From contig CAXHTR010000004.1 of the NCBI GenBank assembly GCA_964019655.1, positions 744,001 through 808,000 of the forward strand: a stretch of 64,000 nt of DNA, given 5' to 3'. The position numbers and the translations under genes were made by a program. Positions 37,548-47,779 of the stretch are shown here, piece after piece. This stretch comes from Perkinsela sp. pyNocScin1. Its lineage: Eukaryota > Euglenozoa > Kinetoplastea > Prokinetoplastida > Perkinselidae. The notes under the pieces were generated by a model. The model was not told the DNA's origin and did no database searches. It worked only from the letters and a program-made list of their open reading frames with translations. The first letter of the stretch is position 1; each line of letters starts with the position of its first letter.

Positions 37548-39695
37548 ATGCTCCGCCGAACCTGCGCGTCTCGCTTCATGGAGCACGCGAGCATGAACCT
37601 GCCGAGTAACACAGACGGCCCCACTCCCGAGGGCGCGCCGATACAGCTCAACGCCAACACCACCAAGCCCTGGTACGACAAGGTCGAAAACTCTTTTCCG
37701 ACGTCCCTTCGCGGCCGCGGTGGGCACGAGCCCGACGTCCCAGACCACCACTGGATACCGCAGTTCTTCCACGCGTTCAGCTCGATCAGTCGTGCATCTG
37801 TAACGCCGTGGAGCGCTGAAGGCCCAGAGAACGCCTTCCGCTTCCGTCCTTTCCCGCAGTTCGACAAGCGCGCGCAGGACCAGATCCGCCAGATGCACGA
37901 GGCACCAGAGCCCTATGGCCCGAACAGCCTGCCGTACCGCGACCGGTTCCTCGCCGAGCTCGAGGCGTGCAAGAACCCGTACATCAACCGCCGCGTGCGC
38001 GAAAAGGCGCATATGACGCCCTGCACGTACCTTGACCGAGAGATCGCCCGCCAGATCCACAAGAAGGAGCACCAGACGCCGCTGCAGGTCCAGCGAGACG
38101 CGGGGCGCATCGAGCGGCCGCTGCCGATTGCAGGGAAGCTGCCGGTCGACCCCCTCTTCCCGTATGTCTACGACGTCGACGACCTCCGCGAGTACGAGCG
38201 CACGAAGCACCACCTCAAGCGCTTTACATGGCAGCCAGACGCAGAGGCGCAGTACACGATTATTATATGTGCCCACTGGGACCACCAGGCGCGCCTGTGT
38301 GCCGAAGACTTCGCGACGTTCATCTGCTCTATCGCAAAGACGACTATTGAAGAAAAGCTCCAGGGGCTGCGCTCGCAGATCGCAATTTTCATGAAGCACG
38401 CCGATGTGCTCGACAGCGACGGCGCGGGCAGCCGGATGAAGGGCGTCGACCCGAAGATTCTGGAGGCCATCATCAACGAGCTCCGCGCCGAGGGCAACTA
38501 CTCGACAAAGGAGATCCGCCAGTTCGTGCTGATGTACCTCGAGACGCTCGAGCGGCAGTGCCAGCTGGCGCTGAGCCGCGTGAACAGCGGCGAGTTCCCA
38601 GAGGTCAAAGAGCTCGAGCCGTTCATCCGCGCCGAGCAGTTCTGGGCGTCCAAGAAGCCTTTCGGAAATTTTAATGACATGGAGAGCAGCACGCGATGCT
38701 TCGAGTGGCGGCGCTACTTCCGCCAGATAACGCTGCGCCTGCCGTTCACGTGCACGGAGATCGAGAAGCGCATCAAGGACACGCGCCTGTGGCTGCACCG
38801 CGAGTGCACTGTCGAGTACCAGACGATGATCAAGCGAAACATTGTGCTTGACTTTGAAAAATTCCCTGTGATGCACGACCCGAACCCGATCCCGGGCCAC
38901 GAGTACCACCGGAACTTTTCGTTTGCCCTCGACTGGAAGCCTATGCAGCCTTACGGCATCCGGCACTTCCAGTACAGCAAAAAGGCGGGGTGCCGCGTGG
39001 CGAAGCAAGAAAAGACTGCGCATTACGAAGATGTCTTTCCAACAGACACGTGGGCAACTATGGCCTCCCGTATGGATGTGCCGCTCGAAGACCTGAAGGA
39101 CGCGAACGCAGATGTCCGGGACAAAGTTGACAAGCACTTGAAAACATCGGGGGAAGCAGACGTGCTGCTGCGTCAGTTCGCGAGCGCACTCGTCATTCCA
39201 AAGACAGCGAAGCAGCGCCGCCCCGCTGAGCATCCCTGGCTCCTGTCGCAAAAGTACGTGCAGTCGTACCTTTTCCCACGAACGATCGCAGAAGAAAAGA
39301 AATTCCAGCCCAAGGACGTCTATCCAGTCCCGGAAGAGAAGGACGGTAAGAATAGCTTTCCATTTGAAATGCGCAGGCCCACGGACACAAACTTCCCGAG
39401 GGCTGGTGAGCTTGTGCCGGGCGAACAGTCGTGGTGGGAGTACACAAAGTGTTACCTGGACAAGAAGATTTCTGCGGCTGGCCCAGCTGTGGCTTACCGC
39501 CATAACCCGCACTGGCCAGTGCAGCACCCACCAGGTACAGAGAAGGACACGCCCTACGAGGAAGATCAAACATGGATGCTGCAACAGCAGCCGTTTCTCA
39601 GGAATGAGCGATTTCCTGCAGAATCTTGGTTCTACGATCTTCCGCGCGTTAACCGCGAGCCGCTTATTCGTAGCATGGACTGGCAAGCTCCATGA
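37548..39695 (+). CDS. Large, probably mitochondrial protein of unknown function
   Basis: 715 aa from an ATG at 37548, with a basic start (MLRRTCASRFMEHASMN) fitting a mitochondrial presequence. The protein is rich in Arg, Trp, Tyr and Pro, without membrane segments, and has a helical middle (about 260-370). Composition and length fit a lineage-specific mitoribosomal or editing-complex protein of kinetoplastids, but I recognise no domain. Codon use is strongly GC-biased, unlike the TruD genes before it. A 741-codon antisense frame over it is a by-product of that bias. Confidence 0.6.
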   Translation: MLRRTCASRFMEHASMNLPSNTDGPTPEGAPIQLNANTTKPWYDKVENSFPTSLRGRGGHEPDVPDHHWIPQFFHAFSSISRASVTPWSAEGPENAFRFRPFPQFDKRAQDQIRQMHEAPEPYGPNSLPYRDRFLAELEACKNPYINRRVREKAHMTPCTYLDREIARQIHKKEHQTPLQVQRDAGRIERPLPIAGKLPVDPLFPYVYDVDDLREYERTKHHLKRFTWQPDAEAQYTIIICAHWDHQARLCAEDFATFICSIAKTTIEEKLQGLRSQIAIFMKHADVLDSDGAGSRMKGVDPKILEAIINELRAEGNYSTKEIRQFVLMYLETLERQCQLALSRVNSGEFPEVKELEPFIRAEQFWASKKPFGNFNDMESSTRCFEWRRYFRQITLRLPFTCTEIEKRIKDTRLWLHRECTVEYQTMIKRNIVLDFEKFPVMHDPNPIPGHEYHRNFSFALDWKPMQPYGIRHFQYSKKAGCRVAKQEKTAHYEDVFPTDTWATMASRMDVPLEDLKDANADVRDKVDKHLKTSGEADVLLRQFASALVIPKTAKQRRPAEHPWLLSQKYVQSYLFPRTIAEEKKFQPKDVYPVPEEKDGKNSFPFEMRRPTDTNFPRAGELVPGEQSWWEYTKCYLDKKISAAGPAVAYRHNPHWPVQHPPGTEKDTPYEEDQTWMLQQQPFLRNERFPAESWFYDLPRVNREPLIRSMDWQAP

Positions 39696-39933
39696 GGTAA
39701 TGTGTAGATGTGAAATTTTAGGACAAGTGGGGCTTGCACTCTCCGAGCATGTATCAGGGCACAATATAGTGGTGGATCCTGCTTTAAAACAAGCAATAGT
39801 TTAGGCGCGTTTGTTGAATTTTAAGACTGTGGATCAAGCAGTGAAGTAAAGTTTTTTCGTAATTCGAAGCATCAATCTAATATTCTTTCTTCGCAATCTA
39901 TTCTAGTTAGCAGAGAATGGAGCTAGGCTGAAA

Positions 39934-40707
39934 ATGAGTGCAAGCGTCCCGAAGCCTAAGAAGCTTGAAGATTACTTGCATGATATCGCAGAGTGTCCCG
40001 ACTCAGTTTATCTTCGGGCGAGTGCAAAGCTTTACAAAATGCTGCGTGATCAGCGAACAGCGCTTAACATATCGCAAGTCTGTGTTGCGACGGCAATGAC
40101 GTATTTCCATCAGTTTTACTATCAGAGTACAGCAATGGAAGATCATCACCCGCTTGTGGTACTTGCAGCAAGTACGCTTCTAGCATCTAAGGTGGAAAAT
40201 ACTCCAAAGTCGACCAAGAGCATCATTCGATCATTTTTTCCTCAAGAAAAGGAAGTACAGAAACGAACTGACCAGATAGTCGTATACGAAGAACTACTGA
40301 TTCAGAAGGTAGACTTTACATTTATTTACCCACATGCTTACGCTGACCTAGGAAAATTTCTCAACTCTCTGAAGGATGATGTCCTTGATAATAAACAAAA
40401 AGCCACATTCAGGGCAAAATGTGGACTCATTCTGAACGAGAGCTACAGTACGCCACTATATCTAGCATTTACTAGTCATCAGAAAGTTTTCATTCGGTTT
40501 ATTCTCAAGGTTGTTTGTAGGGTTGTCATTCACGACAAGCCGGATACAGAGAAGATCACGAATGCTTTTGAATCGCATAGTGATATTACCAGTCAGGAAC
40601 AAAAGGAAGGTTTAAGGTGCCTAGCCAAGGCTCTTAATCTACAATGTGAAAGCGCACTGGAGAGCACAATATTGAGTATTCTAGAAGAAGTTGGAAAAGA
40701 GTCTTAG
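39934..40707 (+). CDS. Cyclin of the transcriptional C/K/L/T type
   Basis: 257 aa from an ATG at 39934. The first cyclin box spans about residues 20-125 (MTYFHQFYYQS, VVLAASTLLASKVENTPKST, YEELLIQKVDFTF). A weaker second box follows. The LASKVEN and LLQ/D-x-x-F patterns are those of cyclins that partner transcription or splicing CDKs. Trypanosomes use an L-type cyclin with CRK9 for RNA polymerase II phosphorylation; whether this is the counterpart cannot be decided here. Confidence 0.75.
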   Translation: MSASVPKPKKLEDYLHDIAECPDSVYLRASAKLYKMLRDQRTALNISQVCVATAMTYFHQFYYQSTAMEDHHPLVVLAASTLLASKVENTPKSTKSIIRSFFPQEKEVQKRTDQIVVYEELLIQKVDFTFIYPHAYADLGKFLNSLKDDVLDNKQKATFRAKCGLILNESYSTPLYLAFTSHQKVFIRFILKVVCRVVIHDKPDTEKITNAFESHSDITSQEQKEGLRCLAKALNLQCESALESTILSILEEVGKES

Positions 40708-40904
40708 GAATTGACGACTTGATTCTATGTTTATGCTCAGTTTTGAAAGTTAGTAGAATTTTCTAGCTAAGTCACATTTTGCCCTGCAAAATCTCCTCTG
40801 CATGGCTATCTTCTCAAAGCGAAGGTGTCACTGATACCGTCTCTGCACTTAATCTTAATTGCTTATCTTAATTGAATTACTGAAGTTTTAGTAGTAATTT
40901 CAGA

Positions 40905-41255
40905 ATGAGCGAGAATGCTATGCCATCTTCAACACTCATTCACGAGTATATGAAGAACGCTGAAGAGTTAGCACGGAAGAATAGTAAGCAAGTCAAGTAT
41001 AAAGCACCTTTCTTCGCTGCTCGTTGGGTCCCCTACGCATGCATATTCTCTTTAGCGGTGCTATGGATTCCCGATCATCTCAAAATAGACGGTATACGGA
41101 TGGGCTTAAATGCCTATGGTAATCTACAATTTGCAGTTCACAAAGCATACTGGCGGTGGACAATGGATCCAAAGGAGTATGAGACGCTTATGAAGCAAAT
41201 AGAAGCGAACGTGCCGAAGAAAGACCGCGTAGATTCACCAGACTGCCCGCTTTAA
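40905..41255 (+). CDS. Small single-pass membrane protein, probably mitochondrial
   Basis: 116 aa from an ATG at 40905. One hydrophobic segment (ARWVPYACIFSLAVLWI, about residues 39-55) lies between a basic N-terminal part and a C-terminal part with a Trp-Arg-Trp motif. The size and layout suit an accessory subunit of a respiratory complex. No family is recognised. Confidence 0.6.
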   Translation: MSENAMPSSTLIHEYMKNAEELARKNSKQVKYKAPFFAARWVPYACIFSLAVLWIPDHLKIDGIRMGLNAYGNLQFAVHKAYWRWTMDPKEYETLMKQIEANVPKKDRVDSPDCPL

Positions 41256-41354
41256 CTGACTTGCAATGTGAATAATTGCAGTACATCGAAAACTTCGAAA
41301 GACTTTCTTTCATCATCATCCATCTTAGTTTATGAAAATTTTATTTTGAAGTCA

Positions 41355-41864
41355 ATGCTTCGGCCCAGAACTAATACATTCCCATCCGCACGATTATACA
41401 AGCACTCCGCAGCAACGCAGGTCCACGTTAATAAGCTTCGAGCAGATCTATGTGAGCCTCCATTGGACCGGCAGCTTACATCAAGACCCCGCAAAGGGCC
41501 AGCAGTTGCGCACAACCTCGATGTCTACAAGAAAATGCACAAACTTCACAACTCTGCAAAATGGAAGCAAGCGAACGTGACACCTGTTCGCGGCGGAGTC
41601 AGCTCAGACCTCACTTTCCGCAACACGCACAAAGAAGGGCGATACGATACCAGTGGAATGTACCGCGACTGGCTCTATGGAAACGATAGGCGCTATGTGA
41701 ATTTCGTCGGCTTTGTGCTCTTTGTTCTTATCTTCAGCGTCTTTTCATACACAATCAAGTTCCTCGGAAGTGACAAGTGGGATATGCCAGCACCGCTGCT
41801 GAAAACTCCAGACCTCGCGGCCAAGCCAGGTGACCCTGGTGCGAAATTCCAAAAGCTTGTATAA
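41355..41864 (+). CDS. Mitochondrial inner-membrane-type protein, unknown family
   Basis: I start at the ATG at 41355 (169 aa): it gives a basic presequence-like start (MLRPRTNTFPSARLYKH) and lies 27 bases after a pyrimidine tract ending in AG (41327-41328). One membrane helix (FVGFVLFVLIFSVFSYTI) occurs near residue 125, followed by a Pro-rich soluble tail. The short distance to the preceding small membrane protein suggests similar expression. No family recognised. Confidence 0.6.
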   Translation: MLRPRTNTFPSARLYKHSAATQVHVNKLRADLCEPPLDRQLTSRPRKGPAVAHNLDVYKKMHKLHNSAKWKQANVTPVRGGVSSDLTFRNTHKEGRYDTSGMYRDWLYGNDRRYVNFVGFVLFVLIFSVFSYTIKFLGSDKWDMPAPLLKTPDLAAKPGDPGAKFQKLV

Positions 41865-42034
41865 AACAGTTGTCGTAGAGCTCGACGATGCGTAAATAAG
41901 CGCTAGTTTTCGTCAATTTTTGTCTGATTCAGATTTGCGAACAATCGATTCAATGCTCGGTGTATCATCTTAAAAAGAATTTCAAGCAAAGCAACACCAT
42001 AAGCACTTTCTTCGTATCCTCTTTCTATTTTCCA

Positions 42035-43717
42035 ATGGTCAAACTCGACAAGAACGGCAAGCGCCGGCTCGGCCCGTCAACGGACGTCAACCGCCGCTCC
42101 ATCCAGAAGCAGACGCACCTCCGCACGCCGCGGACCATCCGCGTCCTCAAGCAGCGCGACGAGCGCGTGCGCCGCGACCCCAAAACGGGCGAAATCACCT
42201 CCGGAAGCGTGCTCACTGGTGAGGACAAGAAGCGCGGCCAGATGTCCCGCGTGGCGCCGCAGCGCAAGTGGTTCGGCAACACGCGCGTCATCGGCTCCAA
42301 GACGCTGCAGTCCCTCCGCGAGGTCATGTCTGAGAAGACGAAGGACCCGTACTCGATCGTCCTCAAGGAGAGCAAGCTGCCGTACAGCGTCCTCGAAACG
42401 CCGCCGAGCAGCGACACTGTGCAGCGGGAGATGAACTTCGCAGACACGTTCGGCAAGAAGGCCCAGCGCAAGCGCCCAGTGCTCGCGAGCGAGAATCTTG
42501 AAGATATGCAGGCCGCGGCAGCCGCCAAGCTCGAAAAGTACAACGCACCGGGCAGCGCTGCGGGCACCGACGGCAACGTCGACCCCGAGGCCGCCTACCG
42601 CAAGCTCTTCCGCAAGGGCCAGAGCAGCCGCATCTGGTCCGAGCTCTACAAGGTCGTCGACTCCTCCGACGTCCTGCTCTACGTCCTCGACGCCCGCGAC
42701 CCCATGGGCACGCGCTCGCGCTTCCTCGAGGAATATATCAAGAAGGAAAAGCGCTACAAGCACCTCGTGTTCATTCTGAACAAGACGGATCTCATCCCTG
42801 CGTGGGCGACGGCGCGCTGGCTGCAGATTCTCTCCAAGGACCGCCCGACCATCGCGATGCACAGCTCGACGACGCACCCCTTTGGCAAGGGGAACCTCAT
42901 CAACCTCCTGCGCCAGTTCTCGCGGCTGCACAACGTCGTGAACAAGCCCAAGATCAGCGCCAAGCGCGTCATTCGCAATGCTATCAGCGTCGGCATCATC
43001 GGGTACCCGAACGCAGGCAAGAGCTCGCTGATCAACACGCTGCGGCACGAAACAGTCTGTAAGGTCGCGCCGATCCCGGGCGAGACCAAGGTCTGGCAGT
43101 ACGTCATGCTGACGCGCAGCATCTACCTGATCGACTGCCCCGGGGTGGTCTACGACAAGGAGGGGAACAACGATGTCCAGTCCGTGCTCAAGGGCATCGT
43201 CCGCGTCGAGCGCATGGGGAACACCTGTAAGCACGACATCGTCCACGCTGTGCTCGAGATTTTGAAGGAGAAGGACGTGTCAGCCAAGTACGGCATCGAG
43301 CGCTGGTCGAGCGTCGACGACTTTTTGGCGCAGCTCGCGCGCAAGCAGGGCAGGCTCCTCAGCGGCGGTGTGCCCGACACGGACGCCGCGGCCCGCGTGA
43401 TCCTGTATGACTGGCAGCGCGGCGGGCTCCCATGGTTCCACGCGCCACCGTTCGAGTCCAACCAAAAGTATCGCGAGGCTGTGCGCATGTCTGAGGCCGA
43501 GCACGTAAAGGCCATCGAGGCAGCCTCGGCGCTGCAGATCGACGGCGATCAGATTGTGTGCGGTGAGCCGAAGAACGAAGAGGACGAAGAGAAGGTAGAT
43601 GAGAAGGAAAAAGTCACATTACAGGAAACAAAGAAAGAAACTCAAGAGAAAAGCGCAGACGCTGACTCGGACGAGGAAGATGAGCGGCTTTGGGCTGCTC
43701 TCATGCAGGAGGCGTAG
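42035..43717 (+). CDS. NOG2: Ribosome-assembly GTPase NOG2/NUG2 (GNL2)
   Basis: 560 aa from an ATG at 42035, directly after a pyrimidine tract; the frame upstream begins with GTG. GTPase motifs are circularly permuted: NKTD (G4) precedes GYPNAGKSSLINTLRH (G1), then PGETKVWQ (G2) and DCPGVV (G3). The N-terminal domain with LVFILNKTDLIP and the permuted order identify the YlqF/YawG group; VGIIGYPNAGKSS and the long N-terminal part fit NOG2. It acts in late nuclear 60S maturation. The C-terminus is Lys/Glu-rich. Strong GC bias. Confidence 0.95.
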   Translation: MVKLDKNGKRRLGPSTDVNRRSIQKQTHLRTPRTIRVLKQRDERVRRDPKTGEITSGSVLTGEDKKRGQMSRVAPQRKWFGNTRVIGSKTLQSLREVMSEKTKDPYSIVLKESKLPYSVLETPPSSDTVQREMNFADTFGKKAQRKRPVLASENLEDMQAAAAAKLEKYNAPGSAAGTDGNVDPEAAYRKLFRKGQSSRIWSELYKVVDSSDVLLYVLDARDPMGTRSRFLEEYIKKEKRYKHLVFILNKTDLIPAWATARWLQILSKDRPTIAMHSSTTHPFGKGNLINLLRQFSRLHNVVNKPKISAKRVIRNAISVGIIGYPNAGKSSLINTLRHETVCKVAPIPGETKVWQYVMLTRSIYLIDCPGVVYDKEGNNDVQSVLKGIVRVERMGNTCKHDIVHAVLEILKEKDVSAKYGIERWSSVDDFLAQLARKQGRLLSGGVPDTDAAARVILYDWQRGGLPWFHAPPFESNQKYREAVRMSEAEHVKAIEAASALQIDGDQIVCGEPKNEEDEEKVDEKEKVTLQETKKETQEKSADADSDEEDERLWAALMQEA

Positions 43718-43791
43718 AGTGATGGAATCTATCGAAGTAAATTTTACGCGGGATTTATACACATATTCTTTCAATTTTTCTATATTACTCG

Positions 43792-44346
43792 ATGGGCGCA
43801 TACTGGAGCTCCGTACGCCGCGCCGTTGGCTGGACGAAAGAGATACAGGTCATTCTCGTCGGCCTAGACAACGCGGGCAAGACATCTGTGCTCTACCGTA
43901 TGCAGCTCGGCCAGGTGCTGTCGACGATGCCCACGATCGGCTTCAGCAATGAGCGGCTCACGTACGGCGACATGAAGATCCACGCGCTCGACATTGGTGG
44001 CCAGACCACGCTGCGCCAGTTCTGGAATTCCTATTATAAACACACCGACGTTGTGCTCTTTGTCGTCGACGGGACGGACACCGATCGCATGGCGACGTGC
44101 CGGAATGAGCTCATGCAGCTAGTCAGCGACCCGGTCCTCGCCAACTCGACCATCGCGATCCTTGTGAATAAGTGCGACGCTGCGCACTACCAGCCCATAG
44201 AAGACACGAAGCAGATGCTCAGTGTGGGGACCATTAAGCAGAAGCATTGCCGGGTCTTCGAGACGAGTGCGCTCACAGGTGACGGTCTCAGCGGCGTTCT
44301 TGACTGGATCACTGAGCGAATGCGGGCGCATGGGTACGTCAGATAG
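43792..44346 (+). CDS. ARF/ARL-family small GTPase
   Basis: 184 aa from an ATG at 43792. Gly2 begins an N-myristoylation-type start (MGAYWSS) followed by an amphipathic helix. Motifs: GLDNAGKTS (P-loop), PTIGF (switch I), DIGGQTTLRQFW (switch II, Ile in place of Val/Leu) and NKCD in place of the usual NKQD. The C-terminus ends without a prenylation box, as expected for ARF proteins. Closest by eye to the ARL1/ARL5 type, with a Golgi trafficking role inferred. Confidence 0.9.
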   Translation: MGAYWSSVRRAVGWTKEIQVILVGLDNAGKTSVLYRMQLGQVLSTMPTIGFSNERLTYGDMKIHALDIGGQTTLRQFWNSYYKHTDVVLFVVDGTDTDRMATCRNELMQLVSDPVLANSTIAILVNKCDAAHYQPIEDTKQMLSVGTIKQKHCRVFETSALTGDGLSGVLDWITERMRAHGYVR

Positions 44347-44600
44347 GTAGATCTATCGTAGATTTGGTGACGAATAGCCGAAGAAGATGCGCGAATCCGC
44401 GAAAAGCGAATCAACAGAGGCCATCGTGCATTACTCAGTATGTAAATAAGCAAGACGAGCAAGAAGTCCTGAGTGCACATGTACAGGGCATAGTCGAACA
44501 GCGTAGATCAGACGGATTCCAGCATAAAGTAATTTCCAACAGAGGCTCATCGACTACACACGCAAAGTATTCTTTCTTGCAGCTCCTTTTTTGTCCATCG

Positions 44601-45029
44601 ATGGCGCTATCCACACAAACCCTGCAGTTCCTCCGGTGGATCGTCGACGCTTCGTCAAAACAGGAAGCGAACGACCTCATCAGCGCAGCGGTCCGCCAGA
44701 GGACGTGGCGGCCACACCACGCTGAAAAAGCCGTGTCCATTGCGCTCGGAAAGTCACAGTGGGAGCGCGCTATTCTTATTGCGGAGACCGCAGCAGAGTC
44801 TGGGCACTTGCCCGAGCCGCAGGTGTACAACAAGCTCGTGGGGGCGCTCCTCACCCGCTGGAAGAGCGATGCTGCGTGGAGTTGCGTTTTCCGCCGTGTG
44901 CAAAAGAGTAATGTTCGGCTCGCGGAAGACGTCGTGACCATGCTTGAGCGCCACTGTGCGAAGAATCCAGAGAGAACAAAATTGCTTATAGCGTACAAGA
45001 AGCAGCACAGTTTGAAGACAGAGAGATGA
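44601..45029 (+). CDS. Small helical-repeat (PPR-like) protein
   Basis: 142 aa from the ATG at 44601, 19 bases after a pyrimidine tract ending AG (44581-44582). Three helical pairs resemble PPR units (YNKLVGALLTRWKSDAAWS). No presequence is obvious. Many kinetoplastid mitochondrial ribosome and RNA-processing factors are short PPR proteins; assignment to that class is tentative. Confidence 0.6.
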   Translation: MALSTQTLQFLRWIVDASSKQEANDLISAAVRQRTWRPHHAEKAVSIALGKSQWERAILIAETAAESGHLPEPQVYNKLVGALLTRWKSDAAWSCVFRRVQKSNVRLAEDVVTMLERHCAKNPERTKLLIAYKKQHSLKTER

Positions 45030-45204
45030 GTGCCATCTTTATGCGTAAATGATGAAGGTGTGTATGGGGTGGGACTGAGAGCCTGTTATGGGTCGCATGA
45101 GTGCCATGAGCTGCAAGGGGCAGAACAGATGAGATATTGAGACAGTGTTTCGACGGCTTTTGATATTTCACTTATTTCGCCTGAATATCATTTGATTTTC
45201 TGAA

Positions 45205-45789
45205 ATGAAGGACGAAACGACACATACAGAGAAAAGTAGCCCCCAGCACGAAAATCAGGGAGACATCACTGACGCACCAACTCTTACTGAGGCTACCACT
45301 GACGAACTCCCATCTGAAGTCACCTCGAAGCTCCAGAATGTCGTTGACTCTGTCCAGTTCGAGCTCGACCGCCTCGACTTTGACCTCAACCGCCAGCGGA
45401 GCTTGCAAAAGAGTGCGATGCTCGACACGTCCTTCGGGTTCCTCACGGGCGCGACGTTCTCGGTTCTCTTCGCCCGCGTCTATCGCCAGGCCAAGCCGAT
45501 CGACTGCTTCCTCTACCGCAACCGCTTCCTTGTGCCAAAGCTCAACGACTACGTCGCCCGCCTATTTAATGTGTACCCATTCATTTTCATGAGCTTCTCT
45601 GCCTACTCGCTGAGCCACGGCGTGCGCGGGCTCAGAGACTGGCGTGAGACGTCGACGGCAATGATCACGACCACCACGCGGATGGAGGAGAAGCGCCACT
45701 TTCAGAAGACACTGGCGCAGCGCTTTGACCTCAAAATGCGCGACTTTTCGCAGCCGCCACCGTGTTTCACTGGTGCCCATCAAAAATGA
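45205..45789 (+). CDS. Protein with two membrane segments, unknown function
   Basis: 194 aa from an ATG at 45205. An acidic, Thr-rich N-terminus and a short coiled coil (ELDRLDFDLNRQRSL) come before hydrophobic segments at about residues 80-95 and 123-140 (FGFLTGATFSVLF, YPFIFMSFSAYSL). A basic end follows. Could be an organelle membrane protein. No family recognised. Confidence 0.55.
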   Translation: MKDETTHTEKSSPQHENQGDITDAPTLTEATTDELPSEVTSKLQNVVDSVQFELDRLDFDLNRQRSLQKSAMLDTSFGFLTGATFSVLFARVYRQAKPIDCFLYRNRFLVPKLNDYVARLFNVYPFIFMSFSAYSLSHGVRGLRDWRETSTAMITTTTRMEEKRHFQKTLAQRFDLKMRDFSQPPPCFTGAHQK

Positions 45790-45913
45790 TGCCTGACACG
45801 TGAGTTGCAGGCGATGTACATGTTCCAATGGTTTGCGTCTTGTTGTGCTTGTCTTTTCACTTCTTTTACAGATCATCCACTTACCTGTACCATTCTATCT
45901 CTTTCCCAGTCGA

Positions 45914-47605
45914 ATGCCACAGCCCGAGCTCATCCTGCGCAACAGCCGCGAAGTCATCTTCACCTCGATCAATCCATCCAGTCGCGAGCGCGTCGATGCG
46001 ATCACCTCCAAGGCTGACACTGACGAGTGCCCGATCGCTTTTACTGGGAGCACCACGGCCATACCGAGTAAGCAGGCCGTTGCGCTCTACCGCCACGGGG
46101 CCGACGGCGTCAGCGCCCACGGGTCAGTCGCAGCAACGAACGTCCTCCACGCGCTTGTCTCGCCAAATGGCAAGTTTCTGGTGACATATAGCGCGCTGAG
46201 CGGCGCACAGCACGCGAACGTCACTGTCTGGGACACGAAAACGCTCGAGCCGATGAAAAGCTTCCAGCAGCACAGCTGGCCGGTGTTCTTCTGGAGCTCG
46301 GACGCGGCAACCTGCCTGCGTTTCACGACGAACGCTGTCCTCGTGCTCCGCGGCGACATGCACAACGCCGAGCAGATAGGCAAGATCGCTGTGCGCCCAG
46401 TGAAGGGGAAAGAGTACACCTGCGAGATGCAGAACGAGACGATTGTTCTAGTGCAGCCCAGCGACGCTGAGAACGACGGCGCCGTTCAGCTTTTCGACGT
46501 CAAGGATGTCACCAAGCCCTGCAACACCTTTCCGCTCGAGAATTTGGACAGCGGTGACATTCTGTGGTCGCCCAGCGGCTCGCACGCGATCGTCATCACG
46601 TGCGTCGACACCGACAAGAGCAACTCGAGCTACTACGGCTCCCGCGGGGTCATTCTCGTCGACGCGGGCCGCCGCAAGATGAAGTCCATCAAGCTGCCGC
46701 AGGGCTCGATGCCGCATGATATCTGCTGGAACCCGACGGGCGCCGAATTCATTATTGTTCACGGGAAGATGCCGCAGAACGGCGCGACGATCTACGGCCT
46801 GACGGGTGCCCCGCTCTTTGAGTTCGCAAGTGCCCCGCGCAACATCGCTTGCTGGGCACCAAACGGTAGAACGATCGCGCTCGGGGGCTCCGGGAGCTTG
46901 AATGGCGAATTTGTGTTCTGGGACCGACAGAACCTCGAGACCATCGCAAAGTGCAATGGCCGCATGGGGAGTTTCACGATGAAGTGCTCGAGCTACTCGT
47001 GGTCGCCGTGCTCGCGGTACTTTATGTGCGCTGTGCTCGCCTCGCGGATGCAGGTGGGCAACTGCGTGACGATCTGGACGCCGAGCGGGCACAAGTACGC
47101 GAGCATCCCGATGGACCACCTCCTCGAGGCCCGCTGGGTGCCCTACGACGCCGCGCTGTACGCCGACGTGCCGTTCATCGCCAAGTACCAGTCCGCACAG
47201 CTCACGGAGAAAAAGCCGGCGCTCTACGTCCCGAAGCACCGCTCAGAGGAGGCCGCGAAGCTCCTGCAGCGCGGCAACGCCTTCGCAGCTGTTAAGAAAG
47301 TGACGAAGCCGACCAACCGCCTCGAGTCCGACGTGATCGGGGGCGTCGTGGCCGTGAGTGTGAAGCCAAAAGTCAAGAAAGAGGAGAAGCCCAAAGTCGT
47401 TGAGCTGACGCCGGAGAAGCGCCTGGAGACAGAGAAAAAGATCCGTGCGCTGCAGAAGAAGAGCCGCGAGATCGAGAAGCTCAAGGAGGCGGACCCGGAA
47501 ACCCTCACCGAGGCGCAGCTCGAGAAGATGCAGAAGGCGGCTTCCGTCGAGGCGGACATTATCAAGCTGACTGAGCTCCTTGAGAAGGCCGTGCTCTTGG
47601 GCTAA
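45914..47605 (+). CDS. EIF2A: Translation initiation factor eIF2A
   Basis: 563 aa from the ATG at 45914; the longer frame has no good start, and a pyrimidine tract ending AG lies at 45853-45871. The body is a WD-type beta-propeller (LVSPNGKFLVTYSA, ILWSPSGSHAIVI, ICWNPTGAEFIIVHGKMP, CWAPNGRTIALGGSGSL, LEARWVP). A linker with LYVPKHR and a C-terminal coiled coil (KKIRALQKKSREIEKLKE) follow. This order is diagnostic for eIF2A, which can deliver initiator tRNA independently of eIF2. Highly GC-biased codons. Confidence 0.9.
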   Translation: MPQPELILRNSREVIFTSINPSSRERVDAITSKADTDECPIAFTGSTTAIPSKQAVALYRHGADGVSAHGSVAATNVLHALVSPNGKFLVTYSALSGAQHANVTVWDTKTLEPMKSFQQHSWPVFFWSSDAATCLRFTTNAVLVLRGDMHNAEQIGKIAVRPVKGKEYTCEMQNETIVLVQPSDAENDGAVQLFDVKDVTKPCNTFPLENLDSGDILWSPSGSHAIVITCVDTDKSNSSYYGSRGVILVDAGRRKMKSIKLPQGSMPHDICWNPTGAEFIIVHGKMPQNGATIYGLTGAPLFEFASAPRNIACWAPNGRTIALGGSGSLNGEFVFWDRQNLETIAKCNGRMGSFTMKCSSYSWSPCSRYFMCAVLASRMQVGNCVTIWTPSGHKYASIPMDHLLEARWVPYDAALYADVPFIAKYQSAQLTEKKPALYVPKHRSEEAAKLLQRGNAFAAVKKVTKPTNRLESDVIGGVVAVSVKPKVKKEEKPKVVELTPEKRLETEKKIRALQKKSREIEKLKEADPETLTEAQLEKMQKAASVEADIIKLTELLEKAVLLG

Positions 47606-47779
47606 CCCGCGCTGATCCAATCGATGCCAACGTATGGATAGAGATGCGTCACACAGAACGAATGCGTTGTTTCCATATGATTCGAGTCGTCGTGTTTAGC
47701 TGAAGGCATGGTAACTATAAAAGTTTTATTCTTTACTTCTATTTTCTAGCCAATTGAACGCCAAGCCGGACCAAATGAA

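Noticed and set aside
37539-39764. 741-codon minus-strand ORF
   Set aside because: It lies antisense over the 715-aa plus-strand gene with GC-rich third positions; long antisense frames follow from that bias, and it has no recognisable domain and opposes the cluster direction.
42077-43246. 389-codon minus-strand ORF over NOG2
   Set aside because: Antisense shadow of a GC-biased gene.
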